Positions 20,840 to 29,045 of a stretch of 43,619 bases of DNA are shown here, piece after piece. The notes under the pieces are model-generated. The model saw only the letters and a list, made by a program, of their open reading frames with translations, was not told the DNA's origin and made no database searches. Origin of the DNA: Thiomonas intermedia (lineage in GTDB: Bacteria; Pseudomonadota; Gammaproteobacteria; Burkholderiales; Burkholderiaceae_C). Location: NCBI GenBank assembly GCA_020722545.1, contig DYKQ01000012.1, forward strand, positions 1-43,619. Reading direction: 5' to 3'. The first letter of the stretch is position 1. Every line of letters starts with the position of its first letter. The position numbers and the translations under genes are program-made.

Positions 20840-22039
20840 ATGAGCAAACAAGTTCAAGACGCCTACATCGTTGCCGCCACTCGCACGCCGGTGGGCAAGG
20901 CCCCACGCGGGCTGCTGAAAAACTATCGTTCCGACGACCTGCTGGTGCACGTCATCCGTGCGGCATTGGCGCAGGTTCCCAACCTCGATCCCAAGCTGAT
21001 CGAAGACGCCATCATCGGCTGCGCCATGCCCGAGGGCGACCAGGGCATGAATGTGGCGCGCATCGGCGCGCTGCTGTCCGGCCTGCCCGACACGGTAGGC
21101 GGCGTGACCGTCAACCGTTTTTGCGCGTCGGGTTTGACGGCCGTCCAGATGGCGGCAGACCGCATCCGCGTGGGCGAGGCCGATGTGATGATCGCCGGGG
21201 GAACCGAGAGCATGAGCCGCGTGCCCATGGGCGGTTTTCATCCCAGCTTCAATCCGGCCATCTTTGCCGACAACGAGCATGTGGGCATCGCCTACGGCAT
21301 GGGCATGACGGCCGAGAAGGTGGCGCAGCAATGGAAGGTGAGCCGCGAGGAACAGGACGCCTTCGCGCTGGCCTCGCACCAGAAGGCGCTGGCCGGCATT
21401 GCCGCGGGCGAGTTCAACGAAGAAATCACCCCGCTGGACATCGTCGAGAAGTTTCCCCGTCTGGGCACCGCCGAGGTGGACATCAAGACCCGCAAGATGA
21501 CCGTGGACGAAGGCCCGCGCGCCGACACCACGCTCGAAGCGCTGGCCCGCCTCAAGCCGGTGTTCGCGGCCAAGGGCAGCGTGACGGCGGGCAACAGCTC
21601 GCAGACTTCCGATGGCGCGGGCGCGCTCATCTTGGTGAGCGAGAAGATTCTCAAACAGTTCAACCTTGTGCCGCTGGCGCGCTTCGTCAGCTTTGCCGTG
21701 CGCGGCGTGCCGCCGGAGATCATGGGCATCGGCCCGAAGTTCGCCATTCCTGCAGCGCTGGAAAAAGCGGGGCTCAAGCTCGACGACATCGGCTGGATCG
21801 AACTGAACGAAGCCTTCGCCGCGCAATCGCTTGCCGTGGTGAAGGATCTGGGCATCAACCCCGATGTGCTCAACCCGCTGGGCGGCGCCATCGCCTGGGG
21901 CCACCCGCTGGGCGCCACCGGCGCGGTTCGCGCGGCCACGGCGATCTACGGCATGCGTCGCCGCAAGGCCAAGTACAGCATGGTGACCATGTGCATCGGC
22001 ACGGGACAGGGCGCTGCGGGCATTTTCGAAAACGTCTGA
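20840..22039 (+). CDS. Acetyl-CoA C-acyltransferase (thiolase)
   Basis: VNRFCASGLTAVQMAADRI; IAGGTESMSRVPMGG; LGGAIAWGHPLGATGAVRA; CIGTGQGAAGIFE. Confidence 0.95.
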   Translation: MSKQVQDAYIVAATRTPVGKAPRGLLKNYRSDDLLVHVIRAALAQVPNLDPKLIEDAIIGCAMPEGDQGMNVARIGALLSGLPDTVGGVTVNRFCASGLTAVQMAADRIRVGEADVMIAGGTESMSRVPMGGFHPSFNPAIFADNEHVGIAYGMGMTAEKVAQQWKVSREEQDAFALASHQKALAGIAAGEFNEEITPLDIVEKFPRLGTAEVDIKTRKMTVDEGPRADTTLEALARLKPVFAAKGSVTAGNSSQTSDGAGALILVSEKILKQFNLVPLARFVSFAVRGVPPEIMGIGPKFAIPAALEKAGLKLDDIGWIELNEAFAAQSLAVVKDLGINPDVLNPLGGAIAWGHPLGATGAVRAATAIYGMRRRKAKYSMVTMCIGTGQGAAGIFENV

Positions 22040-22070
22040 TCGCCCCAGGGCCGGGCACTCCCCACCCCAA

Positions 22071-22092
22071 CCCTCCCCACGCGTGGGGAGGG
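22071..22092. repeat. Perfect 22-bp palindrome CCCTCCCCACGCGTGGGGAGGG (REP-like)
   Basis: 11-bp arms are exact reverse complements; lies in the thiolase-ECH intergenic gap. Confidence 0.8.
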
Positions 22093-22131
22093 CGTGATTT
22101 CACCTCCTCCACGGCGTGGGGGCGGGAGGGG

Positions 22132-22205
22132 AATGGCCCGGTCCGATCCACCGCGCAGCTTGCTGCACTGCCTGGGCCCGCAGCCAACGCCCGGGCCATT
22201 TTTTT
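22132..22205 (+). terminator. Long-range hairpin with U-tract between thiolase and enoyl-CoA hydratase genes
   Basis: AATGGCCCGG (22132-22141) is an exact complement of CCGGGCCATT (22191-22200), followed by a run of T; internal GCAGC-TT-GCTGC hairpin in the loop. Confidence 0.55.
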
Positions 22206-22233
22206 GACCGGGCTTTTTACAGGAGACAACATC

Positions 22234-23010
22234 ATGAGTCAGGTGCAGGTGGAATTGCGCAGCGGGGTGCTGCACATCGTGTTCAATCGCCCCGAAAAAA
22301 AGAATGCGCTGACCCTGGCGATGTACGAGGCGGCCAACGAGGCCTTCGAACGCGCCGCTACCGACGCGGAAGTCAAGGCGGTGCTGATCGCAGGCGAAGG
22401 CGGCAGCTTCACCGCGGGCAATGATCTGCAGGACTTTCTCTCGGCGCCGCCGCAGGGCGAGGAAGCGCCGGTGCTGCAGTTTTTGCGCCATCTCGCCGGG
22501 CTGGACAAACCGCTGGTCGCAGCCGCCCAAGGCTTTGCCGTCGGCGTGGGCACAACGCTGCTGATGCATTGCGATCTGGTCTATGCCGCCGATGACGCGC
22601 AGTTCGTGCTGCCTTTCGTGCATCTGGGTCTGTGCCCCGAGGCGGCGTCCAGCCTGCTGCTGCCGCAGATCGCCGGTTACCAGCGCGCAGCCGAAAAGCT
22701 CTTGCTGGGCGAACCGTTCGACGCCGCCGAGGCCTTGAGCATGGGACTGGTCAACCGCGTGCTGCCTGCAGAAAGTCTGCGTGAATTTGCCGTGGCGCAG
22801 GCCGAAAAATTCACTCGTCTGCCTGCGCCCTCGGTGCGGGCGACCAAGCGCCTGCTCAAAGGCCTGGGCGATCAGGGGCCGCAGGCGGTGCTGGCGCGCA
22901 TGCGCTCGGAAGAGGCGGTGTTTCAGGCGCTGCTGGGCGCACCGGCTGCGCGCGAGGCGATGATGGCGTTTTTGCAAAAGCGCAAGCCCGACTTCTCGTC
23001 CATCACCTGA
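22234..23010 (+). CDS. Enoyl-CoA hydratase/isomerase family protein
   Basis: MSQVQVELRSGVLHIVFNRPEKKNALTLAMYEAANEAF...GGSFTAGNDLQDFL; RBS AGGAGA; ORF track start at 21121 is an artefact. Confidence 0.93.
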   Translation: MSQVQVELRSGVLHIVFNRPEKKNALTLAMYEAANEAFERAATDAEVKAVLIAGEGGSFTAGNDLQDFLSAPPQGEEAPVLQFLRHLAGLDKPLVAAAQGFAVGVGTTLLMHCDLVYAADDAQFVLPFVHLGLCPEAASSLLLPQIAGYQRAAEKLLLGEPFDAAEALSMGLVNRVLPAESLREFAVAQAEKFTRLPAPSVRATKRLLKGLGDQGPQAVLARMRSEEAVFQALLGAPAAREAMMAFLQKRKPDFSSIT

Positions 23011-23012
23011 GT

Positions 23013-23483
23013 TTAAATTCCACCGGCGTAGTCATTCTGCCGCCAGGCTTCGAACACGGCGACAGCCACCGAGTTCGACAGATTGAGGCTGCGCTGGCCT
23101 TCGCGCATGGGCAGCCGCAGTCGTTGCGTCGGGGCGAATTGCTCGCGCACCGCATCGGACAGGCCGCGAGTTTCGGCGCCAAAGACAAAACAATCGCCCG
23201 GCTCGAAGCGCACGGAGCCGATCAACCGACTGCCGCGCGTGGTGAAGGCGAACAGGCGCTCGGGGCGCGGCTGCAGCGTTTGCATCAACGCGTCCCAACT
23301 GGCGTGCGTTTGCAGCGTGGCGTATTCGTGATAGTCGAGCCCGGCGCGGCGGAGCTGTTTGTCATCCAGCGAAAAACCCAGCGGTTCAACCAGGTGCAGG
23401 GTGCAGCCGGTATTGGCGCACAGGCGGATGATGTTGCCGGTGTTGGGCGGAATTTCGGGCTCGACAAGAACGATGTGGAACAT
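23013..23483 (-). CDS. trmL: tRNA (cytidine(34)-2'-O)-methyltransferase
   Basis: MFHIVLVEPEIPPNTGNIIRLCANTGCTLHLVEPLGF...FGAETRGLS...LPMREGQRSLNLSNSVAVAVFEAWRQ (SPOUT family). Confidence 0.95.
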   Translation of the reverse strand: MFHIVLVEPEIPPNTGNIIRLCANTGCTLHLVEPLGFSLDDKQLRRAGLDYHEYATLQTHASWDALMQTLQPRPERLFAFTTRGSRLIGSVRFEPGDCFVFGAETRGLSDAVREQFAPTQRLRLPMREGQRSLNLSNSVAVAVFEAWRQNDYAGGI

Positions 23484-23512
23484 GGGTCGCAGGGCGGCAG
23501 ATCAACGGAAGA

Positions 23513-24232
23513 TCAGGGGGTGGAATCGCGGGGAGTGCGCAAGGCGATGGCGACCCAGACCGCTGCGGCGCCCTGGCGCAGCAGCACCCGGGTGGCTTCA
23601 TGCAGCGTGGCGCCTGAGGTCATCACATCGTCCACCAGCAGCAGGGTCTGGCCGTCCCAGCGGGTATCGCAGGCGTAGGCGCCGCGGATGTTGCGGCTGC
23701 GCGCGTGCAGCGGCAGGCTGCTTTGCGCGGCGCTATGCCGCAGCCGCTGCAGCGCGTAGGCATCGCCAGGGCGGTTCAGCGTGGCAGCGATGCGCCGCGC
23801 CATTTCCCACGCGGGGTTGAAGCCGCGCTCCAGCAGGCGCTCGCGCGAAAGCGGTACGGGCAGAATGTGGTCGGGCAGAGGCATGTCGGCTTGCGCCCAG
23901 CGCGCACCGAGCAGGTCGCCAAACCAGCGGCCCAGCGCGGGTTCTGCGCCGAACTTCATGCGCAGAATGAACTGATCGTTGGGAAATCGATAGTCGCCCA
24001 GCGCCAGGGCGCCCGCCCACCGCGGGGGATGCAGCAGACACTGGCCGCAGACCTGTCCCTCTTGCGCCACCGCCACCGCGCAGCGCGGGCAGCGTGGACG
24101 CAGGGGCAGGTCTTCATGCAGGCAATCGTCGCACAGCGGCTGACTGCTGCGCGCGTCGCAATGGGCGCAGCGACCGGGCCAGAGCGCAGACCAGCGCGAG
24201 GCAGGCAAAATAGGATGCTCAAGTGCGGACAT
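23513..24232 (-). CDS. comF: ComF family protein (phosphoribosyltransferase-like)
   Basis: N-terminal Cys pairs (CAHCDARSSQPLCDDC, CPRC, CGQC); PRPP-like motif LLLVDDVMTSGATLHEATRVLL. Confidence 0.92.
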   Translation of the reverse strand: MSALEHPILPASRWSALWPGRCAHCDARSSQPLCDDCLHEDLPLRPRCPRCAVAVAQEGQVCGQCLLHPPRWAGALALGDYRFPNDQFILRMKFGAEPALGRWFGDLLGARWAQADMPLPDHILPVPLSRERLLERGFNPAWEMARRIAATLNRPGDAYALQRLRHSAAQSSLPLHARSRNIRGAYACDTRWDGQTLLLVDDVMTSGATLHEATRVLLRQGAAAVWVAIALRTPRDSTP

Positions 24233-24296
24233 CGCCGCACTATATCGCCCGCGCCTGCGGTGTCGCCGCCTTCGTCGCAGTCCCTTGAATGAGCTG

Positions 24297-25238
24297 ATGG
24301 ATCGCCCCGATCAAATCCTTGCCGCACAACAACAGGCCCGCTGGCTGGCGGCTGCGGCCTGCGCGCGTGATCGCCTGGCGCGCTGGCCCGCGCCCTTCAT
24401 CTGGCAGGAAGCCGCGCGCCGCATGGCCGAACGTCTGCCTTTGCTGCGGGCGCAGGCGCAGCGCGTGCTCGACGCGGGCTGTGCCTGGGGCGATGGGCTC
24501 GACTTGCTGCAAAAGCAGTATCCCGCCGCGCTGATTCTGGGCTACGAGCCCTCGCCCCTGCTGGCGCAACTGGCTTCGAAGCGGTTTGCTCGTGCGGGTC
24601 TGGCGCGCTGGTTCGGGCGACCGAGCCGGGTGCAGGTGCAGGCGGTGGATGCGGCAGACCCCGAATATCCCGCGCAGGCCGACGTGCTGTGGTCCAACCT
24701 TTATCTCGATTGGCGCCATGACCGCATGCGGGTGCTCGAAGCCTGGCGGCGGCAGCTCCAGCCCGAAGGGGCGCTGTTTTTCACCACCTTCGGGCCCGAT
24801 ACGCTCAAGGAGCTTGGCGAGGTGTGCCGCACCCTCGGCCATTCCTCGCGGCCCATGGCGTTCACCGACATGCACGACCTGGGCGACGAACTGGTGCAGG
24901 CCGGATTTGCCGACCCGGTGATGGATATGGAGATGGTGCGCATGACCTGGCCGTCGGCGCAGGCGGCGCTGACCGAGCTGCGCGCACTCGGCGCCGTGCC
25001 TCACGCCGCGCATACGCGAGGCCTGCGCACGCCGCGGGCCTGGCAGGCTCTGGTCGATGCCCTGAACGCCACAGCGCTGGCGGATGGCCGCGTCACCCTG
25101 TCTTTCGAACTGGTCTATGGACACGCTTTCCGTCCGCGCACCGAGCGGGCACGGGCCGGAGTGGCCACTTTCGGCGTCGAACAATTGCGCAACACTGCGC
25201 GTCAACCCGGATTGCCGACCCGTGCCCATCGGGGCTAA
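24297..25238 (+). CDS. SAM-dependent methyltransferase, BioC-like
   Basis: VLDAGCAWGDGLDLLQKQYP SAM motif; LWSNLYLDWRHD; FFTTFGPDTLKEL. Start ATG 24297 or TTG 24285. Confidence 0.85.
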   Translation: MDRPDQILAAQQQARWLAAAACARDRLARWPAPFIWQEAARRMAERLPLLRAQAQRVLDAGCAWGDGLDLLQKQYPAALILGYEPSPLLAQLASKRFARAGLARWFGRPSRVQVQAVDAADPEYPAQADVLWSNLYLDWRHDRMRVLEAWRRQLQPEGALFFTTFGPDTLKELGEVCRTLGHSSRPMAFTDMHDLGDELVQAGFADPVMDMEMVRMTWPSAQAALTELRALGAVPHAAHTRGLRTPRAWQALVDALNATALADGRVTLSFELVYGHAFRPRTERARAGVATFGVEQLRNTARQPGLPTRAHRG

Positions 25239-25268
25239 AACTGCGGCAAATCGTCGCGATGGATGGCG

Positions 25269-25294
25269 GTTACATAGATGGATCAAAATGTAAC
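25269..25294. repeat. Inverted repeat GTTACAT-N12-ATGTAAC
   Basis: 25269-25275 is an exact reverse complement of 25288-25294. Confidence 0.7.
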
Positions 25295-25303
25295 TTGTCC
25301 ATA

Positions 25304-25328
25304 TTGATCTGGCGCAAAATCAGATCAA
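25304..25328. promoter_or_regulatory. Inverted repeat TTGATCTG-N9-CAGATCAA, candidate regulator site upstream of the cox cluster
   Basis: 25304-25311 is an exact reverse complement of 25321-25328; centre about 50 bp upstream of the TATAAT at 25367. Confidence 0.55.
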
Positions 25329-25366
25329 CTGATGCCTTGATTTTCGATGCGTCATTCTGTCGCACC

Positions 25367-25372
25367 TATAAT
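25367..25372 (+). promoter_or_regulatory. Candidate -10 element (TATAAT)
   Basis: Exact TATAAT upstream of the DUF2244/cox gene cluster; no good -35 at canonical spacing. Confidence 0.45.
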
Positions 25373-25437
25373 CGCCCACTTCTACAGACCCGTCATGGCT
25401 TGGCTCAGATGCCGGATTGTGACCTCGATTGACGCAA

Positions 25438-25995
25438 ATGCACCACGCTGATCTTCCGCAAAGCGCATCCAGCCTCCCGCCGCAGGATGTTCCTGCCGTC
25501 GAGGCTGCGGTGGCGCTTGAGCAGGCGTGCGACCAAGCGCCCTATCGGGAGTCGGGCGATGGCTGGATGCGCGACTGGGTGTTTCGCCGCAACTGTTCCA
25601 TGTCACCGCGACAATTGATCGTGTTTTACGCCTCGCTGTGCGTGGTGTCGCTCATCGTGGCGTCCATCGCGTGGGATGTGGGCGGTTCGCTGGTGCTGCC
25701 GTTCACCGGCATCGAGCTGGGGTCGGTGGCGCTCGCGCTGGTGGTGTATGGGCGTCATGCCACAGACCGCGAACGAGTGCGCCTTTCGGCGCAGCAGTTG
25801 CAGGTCGAGTGGGAAAACGCGGGTGTCGTGCAGTCGGTCAGCTTCAATCCGCAATGGGTGCGGGTGTCGCTGCCGGATAGCGGGCTGATCGAAGTGTCTT
25901 CGGCTGGCCGCACGGTCTACATCGGCCGGTATTCGCGCCCCGAGCGGCGCGCCGTGTTGGCAAAAGATTTGAGGGCCGCGTTGCGGGCCCTTTGA
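25438..25995 (+). CDS. DUF2244 domain membrane protein
   Basis: WVFRRNCSMSPRQLIVFYASLCVVSLIVA...; two TM helices; position upstream of coxB is typical of the family. Start uncertain (ATG 25438 or TTG 25429). Confidence 0.85.
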   Translation: MHHADLPQSASSLPPQDVPAVEAAVALEQACDQAPYRESGDGWMRDWVFRRNCSMSPRQLIVFYASLCVVSLIVASIAWDVGGSLVLPFTGIELGSVALALVVYGRHATDRERVRLSAQQLQVEWENAGVVQSVSFNPQWVRVSLPDSGLIEVSSAGRTVYIGRYSRPERRAVLAKDLRAALRAL

Positions 25996-26035
25996 AGTGT
26001 TTTAGGGGCGAGATCAATTCTTGGAGTGGGGCGAC

Positions 26036-26902
26036 ATGAAAGCAATACATCAAATCCGTCTGGCCACCGCAGCATCGCTGCTGGGCGTCATGGGCGCGGC
26101 CCATGCCGCAGTGGAAAGTCTGCCGGGCGGGCCGCAGGTGCTGGGGCTGTATTTCCAGAACCCGGTTTCACCCATCGCCAAGCAGGAAAAATTCCTGATG
26201 GACATGATGCTCTGGGTCTGCCTGGGGATCGGTATCGTGGTGTTCGGGGCGATGTTCTATTCGGTTTACAAGCACCGCAAATCCAAGGGCGCCGTGGCGG
26301 CCCACTTCCATGAAAGCACCAAGGTTGAGATTGCCTGGACGATCATCCCCATTCTGATCGTGATTGCCATCCTGATTCCGGCGACCCGTACCGTGATCGC
26401 GCAGGAAAACCATAGCGACTCCTTCATGACCGTCAAGGCGACTGGCGCGCAGTGGAAGTGGGGCTACGACTACATGGCCGGTCCGGGCAAGGGCATTTCT
26501 TTCTGGTCCACGCTGACCACGCCTTATTCGGAAATCTACGAAGGCAAGGATCTGCCCAGCAACTTCGTGCTGGCCGTCGATCACGAACTGGTCGTGCCGG
26601 TGGACAAGAAGATCAAGATCATCACCACCTCGGATGACGTGCTGCACGGTTTCTACGTCAACTCGCTGGGTGTGCAGATGGATGCGATTCCCGGATTTGT
26701 GCGCTCGACCTGGTTCACCGCCGAAAAAACCGGCACCTATTACGGGCAGTGCGCCCAGATTTGCGGCAAATACCACGCCTTCATGCCCATCGTGATCAAG
26801 GTCGTGACCCTGCCCGAGTACGAGCAATGGGTCGCGCAGTGGAAAAAAGCCCATCCCGACAGCACCCCGCCAGCCGACGGCGCGGCGCCCAGCAAGACCT
26901 GA
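26036..26902 (+). CDS. coxB: Cytochrome c oxidase subunit II (CuA subunit)
   Basis: Signal peptide, two TM helices, CuA motif GQCAQICGKYHAFMPI; WKWGYDY. Confidence 0.97.
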   Translation: MKAIHQIRLATAASLLGVMGAAHAAVESLPGGPQVLGLYFQNPVSPIAKQEKFLMDMMLWVCLGIGIVVFGAMFYSVYKHRKSKGAVAAHFHESTKVEIAWTIIPILIVIAILIPATRTVIAQENHSDSFMTVKATGAQWKWGYDYMAGPGKGISFWSTLTTPYSEIYEGKDLPSNFVLAVDHELVVPVDKKIKIITTSDDVLHGFYVNSLGVQMDAIPGFVRSTWFTAEKTGTYYGQCAQICGKYHAFMPIVIKVVTLPEYEQWVAQWKKAHPDSTPPADGAAPSKT

Positions 26903-26991
26903 GCAGGTGTGGTGAGAGACAAACCATAAAAAGCAGTCGAGCTTAGAACGAAGTATCAACATTTTCTGGATTGGCAGGAAAGGAAAGCACC

Positions 26992-28623
26992 ATGAGCGCA
27001 GTCATCGATCACGCACCGCCATCGGCTCACGCCGGTGATCATGCCCACGAACATCCGCACGGCTGGCGCCGCTGGCTGATGTCCACCAACCACAAAGACA
27101 TCGGCACGATGTATCTGCTGTTTGCCTTGTGGATGCTGTTCGAGGGCGGCATCCTGGCCCTGGCTATCCGCACCGAGTTGTGGAAACCGTATGTCTGGCT
27201 GCTGAACCCTGAGTTGTTCAACGCCTTCGGCACCATGCACGGCATCATGATGATCTTCGGTTCGGTCATGCCCGCGCTGGTGGGCTTTGCCAACTGGATG
27301 ATTCCGCTGCAGATCGGCGCGCCCGACATGGCCTTCCCGCGGCTGAACAACCTGAGCTTCTGGCTGCTGGTTCCGGCTGGCATTTTGTTGACCGCGTCTT
27401 TCTTCGTGCCAGGCGGCGCGCCGGGTGTGGGCTGGACGCTGTATGCCCCGCTCACCCTGCAGCAAGGCATGGGCATGGATCTGGTGATTTTCGCCATCCA
27501 CATCATGGGCGCTTCGTCGATCATGGGTTCGATCAACATCATCGTGACCATTCTCAACCTGCGCGCCCCTGGCATGACGCTGATGAAAATGCCGCTGTTC
27601 GTCTGGACCTGGCTGATTACCGCCTATCTGCTTCTGGCGATCATGCCGGTGCTGGCTGGCGCCGTCACCATGACCCTGACTGACCGCCACTTCGGCACCA
27701 GTTTCTTCAGTGCCACCGGCGGCGGTGACCCGGTGCTGTATCAGCATCTGTTCTGGTTCTTCGGCCACCCCGAGGTGTACGTGATGATTCTGCCGGTCTT
27801 CGGTATCGTCAGCTCGGTCATCCCGGCCTTCGCCCGCAAGCGTCTGTTCGGCTACAGCTCGATGGTGTACGCCTCGGCTTCCATCGCCATCCTGTCCTTC
27901 CTGGTCTGGGCGCACCATATGTTCACCGCGGGCATGCCCACGACCGGCCAGCTGTTCTTCATGTACGCCACCATGCTGATCGCCGTTCCCACGGGCGTGA
28001 AGGTGTTCAACTGGGTGGCCACCATGTGGCGCGGTTCCATGACGTTTGAAACTCCCATGCTGTTCGCCGTAGGCTTCATTTTCGTGTTCACCCTGGGCGG
28101 TTTCACTGGCCTGATGCTGGCCATGGTGCCCATCGATACGCAGGTGCACAACACCTACTTCGTGATCGCGCACTTCCACTACGTGCTGGTCGCAGGTTCG
28201 CTGTTCGGCATTTTCATGGGCTTCTACTACTGGTCGCCGAAGTGGACCGGTGTGATGTACAACGAAACCGCAGGCAAGATCCATTTCTGGACCTCGATGA
28301 TCTCGTTCAATATCGCCTTTTTCCCGCAGCACTTCCTGGGTCTGGCTGGCATGCCGCGTCGCTATGTGGCCTACCCGGTGCAGTTCACCGATTTCAACCA
28401 GATCTCCACCATCGGCGCCTGGCTGTTCGGTCTGTCGCAGGCTTACTTCCTGTTCGCAGTGGTGATTCCGGTGTTGCGCGGCAAGGGCGAGAAAGCCCCT
28501 CAACGTCCCTGGGAAGGTGCGGAAGGTCTGGAATGGGAAGTTCCCTCCCCGGCGCCGTTCCACACCTATGAAACCCCGCCCAAGCTGAATGCCGATGCCA
28601 CCCGTGTGCTGGGCTACAACTGA
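26992..28623 (+). CDS. ctaD: Cytochrome c oxidase subunit I
   Basis: TNHKDIGTMYLLFA; FWFFGHPEVYVMILPVFG; HHMFTAGM; HNTYFVIAHFHYVL. Confidence 0.98.
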   Translation: MSAVIDHAPPSAHAGDHAHEHPHGWRRWLMSTNHKDIGTMYLLFALWMLFEGGILALAIRTELWKPYVWLLNPELFNAFGTMHGIMMIFGSVMPALVGFANWMIPLQIGAPDMAFPRLNNLSFWLLVPAGILLTASFFVPGGAPGVGWTLYAPLTLQQGMGMDLVIFAIHIMGASSIMGSINIIVTILNLRAPGMTLMKMPLFVWTWLITAYLLLAIMPVLAGAVTMTLTDRHFGTSFFSATGGGDPVLYQHLFWFFGHPEVYVMILPVFGIVSSVIPAFARKRLFGYSSMVYASASIAILSFLVWAHHMFTAGMPTTGQLFFMYATMLIAVPTGVKVFNWVATMWRGSMTFETPMLFAVGFIFVFTLGGFTGLMLAMVPIDTQVHNTYFVIAHFHYVLVAGSLFGIFMGFYYWSPKWTGVMYNETAGKIHFWTSMISFNIAFFPQHFLGLAGMPRRYVAYPVQFTDFNQISTIGAWLFGLSQAYFLFAVVIPVLRGKGEKAPQRPWEGAEGLEWEVPSPAPFHTYETPPKLNADATRVLGYN

Positions 28624-28631
28624 GATCAAAT

Positions 28632-28757
28632 ATGAGTAATCGCCAACTTCCCCCGGAAAAACGCCGTCAGAATTTCAAAACGGCGATGATCATGGTCAGC
28701 ATTGCCTTGGCGATTTACGTCGGTTATCTGATCAAGGCAGAGGTTCTCGGTTTCTGA
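28632..28757 (+). CDS. Cytochrome oxidase small assembly-type protein (41 aa, missed by ORF track)
   Basis: Translated by hand: MSNRQLPPEKRRQNFKTAMIMVSIALAIYVGYLIKAEVLGF*; single TM; 8 nt after the ctaD stop. Confidence 0.85.
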   Translation: MSNRQLPPEKRRQNFKTAMIMVSIALAIYVGYLIKAEVLGF

Positions 28758-28762
28758 CGAGC

Positions 28763-28804
28763 GAGAGCGGCAGGCCATCAATACAGGTGCTGTCGCTCTC
28801 TTTT
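28763..28804 (+). terminator. Terminator-like hairpin between the 41-aa ORF and the DUF2970 gene
   Basis: GAGAGCGGCAG (28763-28773) pairs with CTGTCGCTCTC (28790-28800; one G-U), followed by TTTTC. Confidence 0.5.
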
Positions 28805-28821
28805 CATCAAGGAAATGTGCG

Positions 28822-29034
28822 TTGAGCTCACCTTCTCAGCCCTCTTTCCTGCGCGCACTGGTTGCCGTACTCTGGTCTTTTGTCGGAATACGCAAATCGA
28901 GTGAGCGAAGCAAGGATTTTCATAATGCAAAACCCGAGCACATCATTGCGGCAGGACTGCTGGCCGCTTTGGTCTTTGTGGTCGGGCTGATATTGATCGT
29001 TAATTTAGTGATTTCAAGCGCAGCGCGCACATAA
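28822..29034 (+). CDS. DUF2970 domain membrane protein
   Basis: FLRALVAVLWSFVGIRKSSERSKDFHNAKPEHIIAAGLLAALVFVVGLILIVN; cox-cluster position; TTG start. Confidence 0.85.
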   Translation: MSSPSQPSFLRALVAVLWSFVGIRKSSERSKDFHNAKPEHIIAAGLLAALVFVVGLILIVNLVISSAART

Positions 29035-29045
29035 CAGGAGGCAAT

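Noticed and set aside
19440-20906. 488-aa minus-strand ORF opposite the HADH/ECH fusion
   Set aside because: Antisense mirror frame without motifs.
21121-22233. N-terminal extension of the enoyl-CoA hydratase ORF through the thiolase gene
   Set aside because: Out-of-frame read-through of the thiolase gene; the crotonase homology begins at the ATG at 22234 with a good RBS.
26956-28629. 557-aa minus-strand ORF opposite coxA
   Set aside because: Low-complexity His/Gln/Glu-rich antisense frame with no motifs; coxA is unambiguous.
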